Origin: an uncultured Chloracidobacterium sp.
Lineage (GTDB): Bacteria; Acidobacteriota; Blastocatellia; Pyrinomonadales; Pyrinomonadaceae
Direction: 5' to 3'
DNA length: 64,000 bases
NCBI GenBank assembly: GCA_936914845.1
Contig: CAKZGE010000007.1
Span: 86,585-150,584, forward strand
Of this stretch, positions 9,110 through 18,000 are shown piece after piece; the stretch's first letter is position 1, and each line of letters opens with the position of its first letter. The notes under the pieces are model-generated. The model was not told the origin of the DNA. It saw only the letters and a program-made list of their open reading frames with translations, and searched no databases. The translations under genes were made by a program, and so were the position numbers.

Positions 9110-9245
9110 ATGAATATGTGCAGGGAAGTTCGGTGAAAGCCCGACGCTGCCCACGCAACCGTGATAGGACCCGAAGATGGCCTTTAGCCGGGAACTTGGC
9201 ATATTTGTTGAGGTTTAGAACCATTCCGCGTGTGGGCGGAAAAGG
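9110..9245 (+). promoter_or_regulatory. Second cobalamin riboswitch, before the TonB receptor
   Basis: P1 is formed by AATATG (9113-9118) with CATATT (9200-9205). Between them lie GGGAAGTTCGGTGAAAGCCC, CGCTGCCCACGCAACCGTGA (B12 box-like) and AGCCGGGAACTTGGC, the usual order of a cobalamin aptamer. A hairpin TTCCGC (9224-9229) / GCGGAA (9236-9241) ends right at the AGGTGG ribosome site of the receptor gene, which suggests control of translation start. Having its own aptamer lets the receptor respond to B12 independently of btuFCD. Confidence 0.85.
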
Positions 9246-9252
9246 TGGAAAA

Positions 9253-11565
9253 ATGAAACAATTCATATTATTGGCTTTAATATTCTTATTTTCCGGGACG
9301 ATCTTTGCCCAGAATTTGGGGTCCATCGCCGGCAAGATCACTCGATCCGGCGAAGCGGTTGCGGGGGCATCCGTTACTTTGGTCGCGGCAGACGGCCGCC
9401 GAACCGTAGCAGTTACGGGACCAGATGGAACGTATAATTTCAGCGGCCTTTCAGACGGCCGGTATATTGTCGAATCCGGAACGGCCGTTCTGAATACGAC
9501 CATTGTTGACAGGTCCTCAGAAACAGCCGATATCGAGATCGGCATCATCCGCGAACTTGTGAATATTTCGGCTGATTCTCCGCAACCGATAGACGAAGTG
9601 TCAAAAACGGTTAACATCATAGACGGCCAGCAAATGCGGGATCGGGCCGATATCACCCTTACCGAGTCACTTAGAACAATACCCGGACTCCGTATCCAGC
9701 AGCTAGGCGGCTTTGGGCGCCTTGCGTCCATTAAAACGCGCGGATTGCGTAATCAGGATACTGCTTTGTTGATCGACGGCGTGCGGTTTCGTGATGCGGC
9801 TGCAATTAACGGCGATGCTTCAAGCTTTTTGGGTGATCTCACATTGACCAGCGTCAACGGGGTAGAAGTGCTTCGCGGTTCGGGTGCCTCGCTTTACGGT
9901 ACCAATTCCATAGGCGGCACGGTCAACTTAGTGACGCCCGCTGCTCGGCCGGGTTGGCACGGACAGGTTCAAGGTGCATTCGGACAGCTCGGCTTCGGCC
10001 GTTTTCGCGGCGTGACCAGTTATGGCACCGCGGACGGCAAGGTAGGTGTGAATGTGGGTATTTCGCGGACGGCATATACCAAGGGGATCGATGGCCGAGA
10101 CAACGCCGCAAACACCAATTTTCAGCCACGCTTTGATCTTCGTCCCGGCGATCGAACGCACATTAGCGTCCGGTTTTTCGTTTCGGATGCGAAAGTTCGG
10201 TTGAACGCCAATCCGGACACCTTCGGCACAATGCCTCTATCTAACACGACCATTATCGATGCTGATCAAGACGTTAATTTCCTCGCAGACATTGATGATC
10301 CGGACAGCATTCAGAAAAATCGAGCATTAAATGGAGTGGTCAGCATTTCACACACATTTTCCGATAGATTGTGGGTCAGCGGATACTATTCGGGGCTGCA
10401 GACAAAGCGCCGAAACGACAATGGGCTGCTTGGTCCGGGTTGGCAGAGTGAAACGACCAGCTTCAATGACGGCCTGATCCATACAGCGAATTTCAATCTC
10501 AACTTTACGCCAAAGTATCATGCGGTCAAGGCCGGCTATGAATTCGAGCATGAAAGGTACACAAATAAAAACCTTACGCCTTCCGGAACCGAAGATAACT
10601 GGACAAAGGCCTTTCAGTCGAGCCATACGCTGTTCGTACAGGATGTGGTGAGCCTTTTTGACGGCCGGCTGCAGGTCGCCGGTGGACTACGCGCTCAGTG
10701 GTTCGCTCTAAAAATGCCGCAGTTCAGCTTGGCAAATTCATTGTTCAGCACGTTTTCGGACGAGGATCCGGCGGCTGCATATACTTTTGACGGGGCAATT
10801 TCATACTTTTTCTGTTCGAGCGGAACTAAGATCCGTGCCCACGTCGGCAACGGCTATCGCGTCCCGTCGCTATATGAGCGGTTCGGATCGTATTATTCGA
10901 CGTGGCCGACGCCGGGATTTGTTGCTCTGGGCGACCCTTTTCTGCAACCTGAAAAGACCGTTGCCTACGACGCGGGCATCGACCAGAATCTGTTCAAAGG
11001 CAAAGCACGCCTTTCCGCCGTCTATTTTTATACGCAGCTCCGCGATGTCATCGGTTTCGGCAACGTTACGCAGCCCGATCCAAATGCCCGCTTTAGCGGC
11101 TATTTGAACACCAAGGGCGGTATCGCACGCGGCGGCGAATTCAGCATCGATGTTAAAGCGACATCTTCGACGGACATTTTCGCCAGCTATACGTACACCA
11201 ACAGCGACCAGCGAACGCCGCAGGTAGGCGGCAGCGGCATTATCAAAACGCTCGGAATTCCGACCGATCAGTTTACAGTAACTGCGACGCAGCGGTTCAA
11301 GCGGTTTTGGGTGAATGCCGATCTATTGCTTGCCAGCGATTATTTGGCTCCGATCTTCAGCAATTCGACATTCTCGACCTACGTTTATAACTTTGAGGGC
11401 AACCGACGGCTTGATCTGACCGCGGGTTATACATTCCCGATCAAAGAGCGCTACGGGCTGCGTCTTTTTGCAACGGTTGAAAACGTCTTTGACCAGAAAT
11501 ATTTCGAAAACGGCTTTAAAACTCCGCGAGCAAACGCCCGCGGCGGCTTAAACTTTTCTTTCTAA
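9253..11565 (+). CDS. TonB-dependent outer-membrane receptor, probable cobalamin receptor (BtuB-like)
   Basis: 770 aa from the ATG at 9253, directly after an AGGTGG ribosome site. The frame is open further upstream, but that part is riboswitch and btuD 3' end. Signal peptide about 1-20 (ends IFAQ). Residues 22-90 form a carboxypeptidase-regulatory-like beta domain (GSIAGKITRSGEAVAGASV). The plug domain follows (about 105-225; IPGLRIQQLGGFG, ALLIDGVRF, VEVLRGSGASLYG). The rest is a 22-strand beta-barrel ending in NFSF, with the usual terminal aromatic residue. It imports a ligand across the outer membrane using TonB energy. The riboswitch and the btuFCD neighbours point to a corrinoid. Confidence 0.88.
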   Translation: MKQFILLALIFLFSGTIFAQNLGSIAGKITRSGEAVAGASVTLVAADGRRTVAVTGPDGTYNFSGLSDGRYIVESGTAVLNTTIVDRSSETADIEIGIIRELVNISADSPQPIDEVSKTVNIIDGQQMRDRADITLTESLRTIPGLRIQQLGGFGRLASIKTRGLRNQDTALLIDGVRFRDAAAINGDASSFLGDLTLTSVNGVEVLRGSGASLYGTNSIGGTVNLVTPAARPGWHGQVQGAFGQLGFGRFRGVTSYGTADGKVGVNVGISRTAYTKGIDGRDNAANTNFQPRFDLRPGDRTHISVRFFVSDAKVRLNANPDTFGTMPLSNTTIIDADQDVNFLADIDDPDSIQKNRALNGVVSISHTFSDRLWVSGYYSGLQTKRRNDNGLLGPGWQSETTSFNDGLIHTANFNLNFTPKYHAVKAGYEFEHERYTNKNLTPSGTEDNWTKAFQSSHTLFVQDVVSLFDGRLQVAGGLRAQWFALKMPQFSLANSLFSTFSDEDPAAAYTFDGAISYFFCSSGTKIRAHVGNGYRVPSLYERFGSYYSTWPTPGFVALGDPFLQPEKTVAYDAGIDQNLFKGKARLSAVYFYTQLRDVIGFGNVTQPDPNARFSGYLNTKGGIARGGEFSIDVKATSSTDIFASYTYTNSDQRTPQVGGSGIIKTLGIPTDQFTVTATQRFKRFWVNADLLLASDYLAPIFSNSTFSTYVYNFEGNRRLDLTAGYTFPIKERYGLRLFATVENVFDQKYFENGFKTPRANARGGLNFSF

Positions 11566-11900
11566 AGATTCAGACTTAACCCTCAAACCCGGGATGGAAC
11601 GCGAACACTCCTGTCCGCTCTTACGCGAGACGATCCTAGGTCTTGAGCCATAAGTTTTTATTTTGGTCCGGGGAGTCGCAATTCCGCGGCTTCCCATCTG
11701 GTCACTCTACCACGCCAAGCGGCGGCCCCGGTCAGCCAAGGCAGGGGCAACCGCCCGGGTCAGAACCGGAAGCGATGGCGACTGGGGTCTTTATTCCTCG
11801 CAACGGCTGTGTGCGGCTATCCGGCCCGGGCCTGCGGGGAAATACCGCTCCAGTTTCCCTCAGAACGGCAGCGAACAGGCGGCGGAGCTGAGGCAATTTG
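11566..11900 (+). other. Structured GC-rich intergenic region, candidate non-coding RNA
   Basis: A 330-bp stretch without a credible gene; two overlapping open frames here (11643-11891, 11663-11980) have composition unlike neighbouring proteins. It has strong potential secondary structure: GGCGG-CCCC (11723-11731) against GGGG-CAA-CCGCC just downstream, and CCTCAG against CTGAGG near 11865-11893. It also contains one copy of a 34-bp dispersed repeat (11755-11788). It resembles no RNA family I can name with confidence, and strand and function are not established. Confidence 0.35.
11755..11788 (+). repeat. 34-bp dispersed palindromic repeat, copy 1
   Basis: GGTCAGAACCGG-AAGCGATGGCGAC-TGGGGTCTT matches, at about 30 of 34 positions, the reverse complement of 55943-55976. 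The core has a partial dyad (ACCGG-AGCGAT-GCGAC-GGGT). Two diverged copies 44 kb apart in intergenic DNA suggest a REP-like family in this genome. Confidence 0.6.
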
Positions 11901-11904
11901 ACAC

Positions 11905-11940
11905 AAAAAAAAGATGGCTCAAAACGGCCATCCTTTATTT
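11905..11940 (-). terminator. Intrinsic terminator of tRNA-Pro
   Basis: Stem GATGGC (11913-11918) / GCCATC (11927-11932). On the minus strand it is followed by eight T residues, the better poly-U side. It lies about 45 bp past the 3' end of the tRNA-Pro gene. The plus-strand side is also U-rich (CTTTATTTATT), so it may act in both directions. Confidence 0.75.
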
Positions 11941-11982
11941 ATTCTGTTTTACGAGCCCACAAAATGAAGGCTTTTTATAAAG

Positions 11983-12059
11983 TGGTCGGGGCGAGATGAT
12001 TTGAACATCCGACCTCACCGTCCCGAACGGTGCGCTCTACCAGGCTGAGCCACGCCCCG
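11983..12059 (-). tRNA. tRNA-Pro(CGG)
   Basis: 77 nt on the minus strand. Acceptor CGGGGCG pairs with CGCCCCG. The anticodon stem is CACCG/CGGTG with the loop TTCGGGA, giving anticodon CGG for codon CCG. The T arm is GGATG-TTCAAAT-CATCT and the 3' CCA is encoded. All arms fold normally. Confidence 0.95.
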
Positions 12060-12124
12060 ACATCAAGTTACAGATTCTATTTGACGACCATTATAAAGTC
12101 AACGCTTGATGAACGAAAGATGGT

Positions 12125-12874
12125 CTATTTTTCATCCACCGCGTCAACAGCATCGATCACATCCTCGATGACATTTTCTGACATCCGCTTATTCTCTCTG
12201 CGGGCCTTTAACCATTCGATAATGATCGGCAGAATAGAAAGAAAAACGATGACAATGACAACCTTGTCTATATGCTCTTCGAGCAAAAAGCCCTCGACGC
12301 CGAACATGCGGCGAACAAATTGCTCAACGAGTCCGCCCAAAAAATAGCCGGCAAAGAGCATGCTTGTCACCCAAAAGACCCCGCCGAAAACGTTATAGGC
12401 GACAAATTGGCGATAGGGCATGTTGGCGGCTCCGGCAACGATCGGGGCAAAGGTTCGTACAATAGGCACGAAACGGGCTATAACGATCGTCTTTCCGCCG
12501 TGTTTCTCATAGAATTTGTGGGCTTTTTTTAGGTGTTCCGGATTGAAGAACCGCGATTTTGGCCGGGAAAATATCGCCGGACCAACCTTTTTCCCGGAAT
12601 AATATCCGACCGCATCTCCGATGATCGCAGCGGCCATCAAAGAGAACCACATGACCCACAGGTTAAGTTTTCCGGCAGCGGCAAAAAGTCCTGCAACGAC
12701 CAAAAGCGAATCGCCCGGAAGGAAAAATCCGAGTGCGAGGCCGGTTTCTGCAAAAATGATAAAAAACAGGCCGAAATAGACATAGATGCCGAAAGTGTTC
12801 AACATCCAGTCGATCATTACCTTTGGATTAAGGAGATCTTTCAGCTGTATCAGAAAGTCTGTGATCGATTCCAT
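12125..12874 (-). CDS. DedA-family membrane protein
   Basis: 249 aa with hydrophobic segments typical of the DedA/SNARE-associated family. The family motifs are ETGLALGFFLPGDSLLVVAG (about 40-60) and FxRPxxxG-like VIARFVPIVRTFAPIVAGAA (about 130-150), which contains the conserved arginines. It is followed by the NVFGGVFW helix and an acidic tail (ENVIEDVIDAVDAVDE). DedA proteins sit in the inner membrane and some are undecaprenyl-phosphate or phospholipid flippases needed for envelope integrity; the exact substrate here is unknown. It lies at the 3' end of the rpsU-surE-pcm strand group, 46 bp after pcm. Confidence 0.88.
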   Translation of the reverse strand: MESITDFLIQLKDLLNPKVMIDWMLNTFGIYVYFGLFFIIFAETGLALGFFLPGDSLLVVAGLFAAAGKLNLWVMWFSLMAAAIIGDAVGYYSGKKVGPAIFSRPKSRFFNPEHLKKAHKFYEKHGGKTIVIARFVPIVRTFAPIVAGAANMPYRQFVAYNVFGGVFWVTSMLFAGYFLGGLVEQFVRRMFGVEGFLLEEHIDKVVIVIVFLSILPIIIEWLKARRENKRMSENVIEDVIDAVDAVDEK

Positions 12875-12920
12875 AAAAGAACTAATTGTGCGGTATTGCG
12901 GCTAGGATGTCCATTTGAGA

Positions 12921-13565
12921 TCAGTTCCAGCCATGGTGGCCGATCAGCGGCACGAACGAACACGGCCCGTGATCAGAGGTTTCGAATCCGCTTTCTGTAC
13001 GCAGCACGCGGACGAGACGCTGAGAACTGCGGTCTTCTCCGATCGGGATCACCAGCCGCCCTCCTATTGCCAGCTGGTCCAAAAGCGGCTGCGGAACTTC
13101 CGGCCCGCCCGCCGCGACCAAGATAGCATTATAGGGAGCGTAGATCTCCCAGCCGACAGTTCCGTCTGCCTGTTTCACCGAGACATGTTCAATACCTAGC
13201 AAACGGAGTTTGGCCAGGGCCTCTTTGGCAAGCTGTGGGATCCTTTCTACGGCATATATTTTTCGGGCCAGGTAAGATAGAACGGCCGATTGATAGCCCG
13301 ACCCCGCTCCGATCTCGAGCACACGTTCCTTACCGGATAGTTCAAGCAATTCCGTCATTCGAGCAACGATGAAAGGCTGAGAGATGGTCTGGCCGGCAGA
13401 TATCGGCAAGGCATTGTCTCGATAGGCTTGTGATCGAAGGGCATCCGGAACGAAGACATGGCGAGGGACGGTGTTCATTACGCTCAGCACCGTTTCGTCT
13501 GCTATGTGATAATGGTCGCGAAGCCTTGCCACCATTCGCTGTCGAGGTATTTGAAATTCGTCCAT
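12921..13565 (-). CDS. pcm: Protein-L-isoaspartate O-methyltransferase
   Basis: 214 aa, the usual size. It has the Pcm substrate loop GQTISQPFIVARM (about 56-68), the SAM-binding glycine motif VLEIGAGSGYQSAVLS (about 79-94), and the conserved RLVIPIGE segment near residue 170. It methylates isoaspartyl residues in aged proteins using SAM, starting their repair. It lies directly downstream of surE (20 bp gap), the same pairing found in many bacteria, which supports a stress and stationary-phase maintenance operon. Confidence 0.94.
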   Translation of the reverse strand: MDEFQIPRQRMVARLRDHYHIADETVLSVMNTVPRHVFVPDALRSQAYRDNALPISAGQTISQPFIVARMTELLELSGKERVLEIGAGSGYQSAVLSYLARKIYAVERIPQLAKEALAKLRLLGIEHVSVKQADGTVGWEIYAPYNAILVAAGGPEVPQPLLDQLAIGGRLVIPIGEDRSSQRLVRVLRTESGFETSDHGPCSFVPLIGHHGWN

Positions 13566-13585
13566 CGTTGCGGGTTGTTTGATCG

Positions 13586-14344
13586 CTAGCTGTTCCAGCC
13601 CTTCATAAGCTCGATCGCCATGTGGTTGGTAAGGTCCGAGCGCATCGGTGTAAGCGATACGTAGCCTTCTTCGATCGCTTCAAAATCGGTGCCGCCTTCG
13701 GCATGAAATCCTTCGCGAACTTCGCCGATCCAATAATAATTCTTGCCCCGCGGGTCGATATGCTCACTGATGATCGGCCGGGCGTTCTTAAAACCCTGTT
13801 TTGTGACCCGCATGCCTTTCGGCGTGCCTTTCGGTATGTTTACGTTGAGTAGCGTGCCGACCGGAAGCCCTTCGGCCAATGCACGAAGAGTTACTTCGCG
13901 TGCGACGCGAGCGGATTCGATGAAATCATAGGTCCGAGTCGCAACCAGGCTAAAGGCAAGCCCCCGAACGCCTAAGATAGTTGCTTCCATTGCTCCGGCG
14001 ACCGTGCCCGAATAGGTGGCATCGTCGCCGAGATTGGCTCCGTGATTAATGCCGGAAACACATATGTCAGGCCATTCGTTCGACAAAAGTATCTGATTGA
14101 GAGCCATTGTGACGCAATCGGTAGGCGTTCCGTCCACGGTCCAATGGCGTTCGTCGATCTGGCGTATTCGCAGCGGACGCGAAAGCGTAAGACTGTGTGA
14201 TGCTCCGCTCATTTCGGATGCCGGTGCGACGACATATACATCGCCGATCTCGCTCATTGCTGATTCTAACGCCTCGATGCCTTCGGCATGGATGCCGTCA
14301 TCGTTCGTTATCAATATCCGCGGACGTTTTTCTTTGTCGTGCAT
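13586..14344 (-). CDS. surE: 5'/3'-nucleotidase SurE
   Basis: 252 aa, normal length. The N-terminal metal-binding signature ILITNDDGIHAEGI (Asp-Asp pair at about 15-16), the APASEMSGASHSLT segment (about 40-53) and SGINHGANLGDDATYSGTVAGAME (Asn about 99) are diagnostic for SurE. It dephosphorylates nucleoside 5'/3'-monophosphates and related compounds with a divalent metal in the cytoplasm. It is followed by pcm; rpsU lies upstream across a 12-bp-arm inverted repeat. Confidence 0.95.
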   Translation of the reverse strand: MHDKEKRPRILITNDDGIHAEGIEALESAMSEIGDVYVVAPASEMSGASHSLTLSRPLRIRQIDERHWTVDGTPTDCVTMALNQILLSNEWPDICVSGINHGANLGDDATYSGTVAGAMEATILGVRGLAFSLVATRTYDFIESARVAREVTLRALAEGLPVGTLLNVNIPKGTPKGMRVTKQGFKNARPIISEHIDPRGKNYYWIGEVREGFHAEGGTDFEAIEEGYVSLTPMRSDLTNHMAIELMKGWNS

Positions 14345-14361
14345 CTCGTGATTTAAAATGG

Positions 14362-14413
14362 ATAAAGTGAAAAAGCGGCGATCCCGAGAGAAACGTACAC
14401 CTTTTCACTTTAT
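14362..14413. terminator. 12-bp inverted repeat between rpsU and surE
   Basis: Perfect arms ATAAAGTGAAAA (14362-14373 region) and TTTTCACTTTAT (14402-14413) enclose a loop of about 28 nt. It lies between the rpsU stop and the surE start, so it could form a weak terminator or an mRNA-processing hairpin; the long loop makes plain termination uncertain. Confidence 0.4.
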
Positions 14414-14433
14414 ATTAAGGACATTTTCGCCAA

Positions 14434-14676
14434 TTATCTATTTGGCGTGAATCCCGGCTTTGCCATCGCACCGCCGCCTGCCGGCCGCTGTTGGCGGAAG
14501 CGCCTTCGGTTGCGTTTACGAGCGTTGACCGATTTCAATTTCGCTTTTTGTCCCGGCGGAATGAAGTGAGCGTGCTTTTTAAGGTCTTTAATGATCTCTT
14601 CGCTAATAACCTTGCGTTTGAAACGTCGCAATGCGCTCTCGATCGATTCGTTATTGTTAACTGTAATATATGCCAT
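14434..14676 (-). CDS. rpsU: 30S ribosomal protein S21
   Basis: 80 aa. The core NNESIESALRRFKRKVISEEII and the basic run RKRNRRRFRQQR are characteristic of bS21. The C-terminus is longer than in E. coli (71 aa), with a Gly/Ala/Pro tail (PAGGGAMAKPGFTPNR). A strong GGAGGTGAGAAG ribosome site precedes the ATG. S21 is a small-subunit protein near the anti-Shine-Dalgarno region that promotes initiation. It is transcribed away from the large cohesin gene; its promoter must lie in the 416-bp gap. Confidence 0.95.
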   Translation of the reverse strand: MAYITVNNNESIESALRRFKRKVISEEIIKDLKKHAHFIPPGQKAKLKSVNARKRNRRRFRQQRPAGGGAMAKPGFTPNR

Positions 14677-15092
14677 TTATCTTCTCACCTCCTTTAGGCC
14701 GTAGATTTATGCCATAAAGGCAAACAAACATTAAACTACAGCTTGGACAAAAAGGCAAACCAGGGCGGGGATACACCATTGTGTAAAAAAATTTCCGGTT
14801 CGATGTGGTGTCCGCCATTTTTCCTCAATGATCTCAAAGACCGCTGGGCACACGGATAAACAATAATCGAGAAGGCGGAACACCAATTCTTTGAGTGGAT
14901 GCAATGAAAAAAAAGGAATACGATACCTATTAGAAATTTATTTCACTTTGCCACTTGCGCGCTCTCTGGACTTGCGCATATTATATTCGCACCTTAGCGG
15001 CTAGAGTAGGGATGACCCAAGCTTTACCCACCTCTACTTCGCAGTAAAGCCGATAAAAGACATAAATTACTTAAAACTTAGGAGACCCCCTT
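14677..15092. promoter_or_regulatory. Divergent promoter region rpsU / cohesin protein
   Basis: A 416-bp gap without a gene. For the plus-strand gene I see a possible promoter TTGCGC (14955-14960), 18-bp spacer, TATTAT (14979-14984), leaving a 5' leader of about 100 nt. The ATG at 15093 has an AGGAGA ribosome site. The rest shows no repeat or open frame. Confidence 0.35.
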
Positions 15093-18000
15093 ATGACCCA
15101 CGACCATACCCTTGCGCGCACCCGTACACTGCGACCGCTCTTTTCTGTGATCCTGATGAGCATGATGTTCATCATTTTCATATCTGAAAGTTCGGCTCAA
15201 ACCATCACATTTGACTCCTACTCCGTGGGAAACATTGACGGGCAAGACGGGTGGATGAAAAGCGGCTCATACGACGCCTCTGTATCCACAACGTCCTTAG
15301 ACCGATTTGCACCTCGGTCGTTGCGCATATCGAACGCCGTGACAAGCGGTTCTTTCGGTGATCAGACGTTTTCAAAGTCGATCGTCAATGAGGCAGGGGA
15401 GGTTTCCGCAGCAAATGGCGGCATGTCGGCAGGGGCACGCAAACGAAATTTCATTGCTGAATGGGAGTTTACATCTGCACAGCCCGGATCCGAGCAACCC
15501 GGGCTTTCCATATCCGTTAGTCCGGATCGGGGAGACGGGGCACGTATGAGCTGGCTTAGAATGGCTGATTCGCCTGCGGGGCTTTTACTCGAATTTGCTG
15601 ATTACCAAAAAGGTCTCGGCAATACATGTGCAAGCGGAGACAACTTCGTTACGACCGAGATCGCAAACTCTTTGCCGCGCGGAGCTATTCATAAGATCCG
15701 TCTGGAAATACATTTTGTTGAAGGGCCGGCGAATGACATCGTCAGGGTATATGTAAATGGTGTGCTCAAACATACGGGTACCAGCTGGGAAGACTATTTC
15801 CGGGATTGCGAAAGCAACCCTACCCGCACAGTTGATTCTTTGTTGTTCAGAACAGGCGGAACTGCGGCGCCGGCAAATACCGGAAAGGGGTTTTTTATCG
15901 ATAACATTCACCTAAATTCAACGAATGTTCCGGGTATTGTCCCGGTTCGTTCGAATGCATTGAACGGCTGGGCTGCAGATACTTCTGCGGGCGGTGCGGT
16001 GACTTTCGTTAATGATTCAACAGCTCCGCTCGGTATGGGAGCTCTCCAGATACTTACCGGGCCGACCGACCCATCTCGGGCGGAATTGTCCCGTGCAGTA
16101 AGCGTCAACCTGTCTGATGTTACGGCCCTCAGCTATTTCACTAAGCAAAACAGTACAACTATACCGATAAGCACGCCATCGTATTCGATCGGTGTTTGGT
16201 TGGACGGAGTGAATCCGAGTTCTTACACAAACCTTGTATTTGAACCCTATTGGAACGGCGATATCTTACCCGGTGTCTGGCAGAACTGGGATGTGCTGGC
16301 CGCCGGAAGGTTGTGGGCATCAACGACGGTGAACGTCGGCGGAGGTTGTGCGACGACGGCAGGAGCAGGCGGACCACCCTTTTATTCAGTGCAGGGATTA
16401 AAGGCGGCGTGTCCGAATGCCGTTGTGAAACGGATATCGACCTATGCGGGAACATATAACCGAGACTATGATGTGGAATCGGACCATTTCAGATTCAATG
16501 ACACGATCTACGATTTTGAACCGGCTGAAGCCAATGTAGTAACTGTAAGTCCTGTTAATATGGGCTCATGGCTCTTCTATAGCGACGGTTCACCCGGTTT
16601 TCCCGAAGGACCAAATAATTCCTTAGGCTCATTTGTTGCCGGACCGGGATCTCCGCTTCGCGGATCAGGCAGCGCCGAGATAAGCGTGAACGGTGAGCGC
16701 CGGACGAATCTCGCTACCTATGCCTTTGCAAATACCAAACTTAGCGACATCACGACATTAAGATACAGCACGTATAATCCGTCCGCTGGCAATGGCGGAA
16801 GTGCTGTACGTTCGGCCTACATCAACTTCAACGTAAGTTTTGATGGGGCAGATACGTGGCAACGCCGCTTGGTTTTCCTCCCGAAGGACAATGGCGTTTT
16901 CCCTCAGAACTCTTGGAAAGAATTTGACGCCATACGAGGCGGGAATGCTCTTTGGCGGTTTTCCGGCCCGACCTGGCCCGACACAGCGATCTCCGGTGAG
17001 ACACCGAGAACTTGGAGTGACATCCTTGCTTCGTATCCGAATATCAAAATAAGGGAGACGGATGCTCACATGGGTCTCAGAGTAGGGGAGCCATACAACG
17101 ACGGCTACACCGAGAATATTGATACATTCACGTTCGGAACCAATTCGGGGACGACAATCTATGATTTTGAACCCGATCCTTTGTATGTTCAATCGTCGGG
17201 TACGGCAAATACAGCAAACTGTTCGATTGCGGTACCGACAGATGCCTTTACGACCATTCAAGGAGCGATTAATGCTGCCTCGATCGGAGCTACTATACGC
17301 GTTTGTCCAGGAAATTACGTTGAAGACGTCAATGTAAATAAGGCTAGTATCCGATTGATGGGTTCGGGCGTAGATGTGTCAACCATAACTGGGCCGCATA
17401 ATATTGGCGGATCTACGACATTGCTTATCAATGCGAGCAACGTTCTTGTCGATGGCTTCACCGTCACTCGGAGTGGGAACAACGCTACAGATTGGAATTC
17501 GAATCTGAAAAGTTATGGTGTCGTTTTCGGTGCCCCAGGAAGCAATTCTACTCTTCAGAACTCGAAAGTTAGCGGAAACCGCAATGGTATATATGTAGGT
17601 CAATCGTCTAACGGCAATGTAATTCGGAGAAATAATATTAACGGTAATCGGACCGGAATCCATATTGTGGACAACGACGGGACCTTTATCGAAGAGAATT
17701 TTGTTATCAATAATTGGACGGTTGGAATATTGAATCGTTCGGAGGGCGGACCATCACCCGCCATCCAGACCGTTCGGAATAACAATATTTCTGGGAATTG
17801 GTTTAGTGATATCGAATTTAGAGAACCGGTGGGAACTTCAAATCTAAACTACTCTGGAAATTTTCTTGGCTCAAATGTATTGAGAACCACGGGCCCGACA
17901 GGTGAGCCGGATTATGCTGTGCAAATACCAAATATTTTTCCTGGCGGCACTGCCTCGGCTCCATCTTCCCACATAACCATAACCGGGGCCCAATCCGGTC

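Noticed and set aside
8986..9252. In-frame upstream extension of the TonB receptor (89 codons)
   Set aside because: It overlaps btuD and the second cobalamin riboswitch; the signal peptide and ribosome site are at 9253.
11720..11800. Possible SRP (4.5S) RNA
   Set aside because: GGTCAG and CCGGAAG phrases are present, but the universally conserved AGCAGC after the GGAA loop is missing, and the same phrase recurs as a dispersed repeat at 55.94 kb.
11663..11980. Open frames in the region after the B12 receptor
   Set aside because: No ribosome site, composition unlike proteins here, and they run through RNA-like structure and the tRNA-Pro terminator.
12533..13126. 197-codon plus-strand frame
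   Set aside because: Antisense to DedA and Pcm; biased composition typical of a shadow frame.
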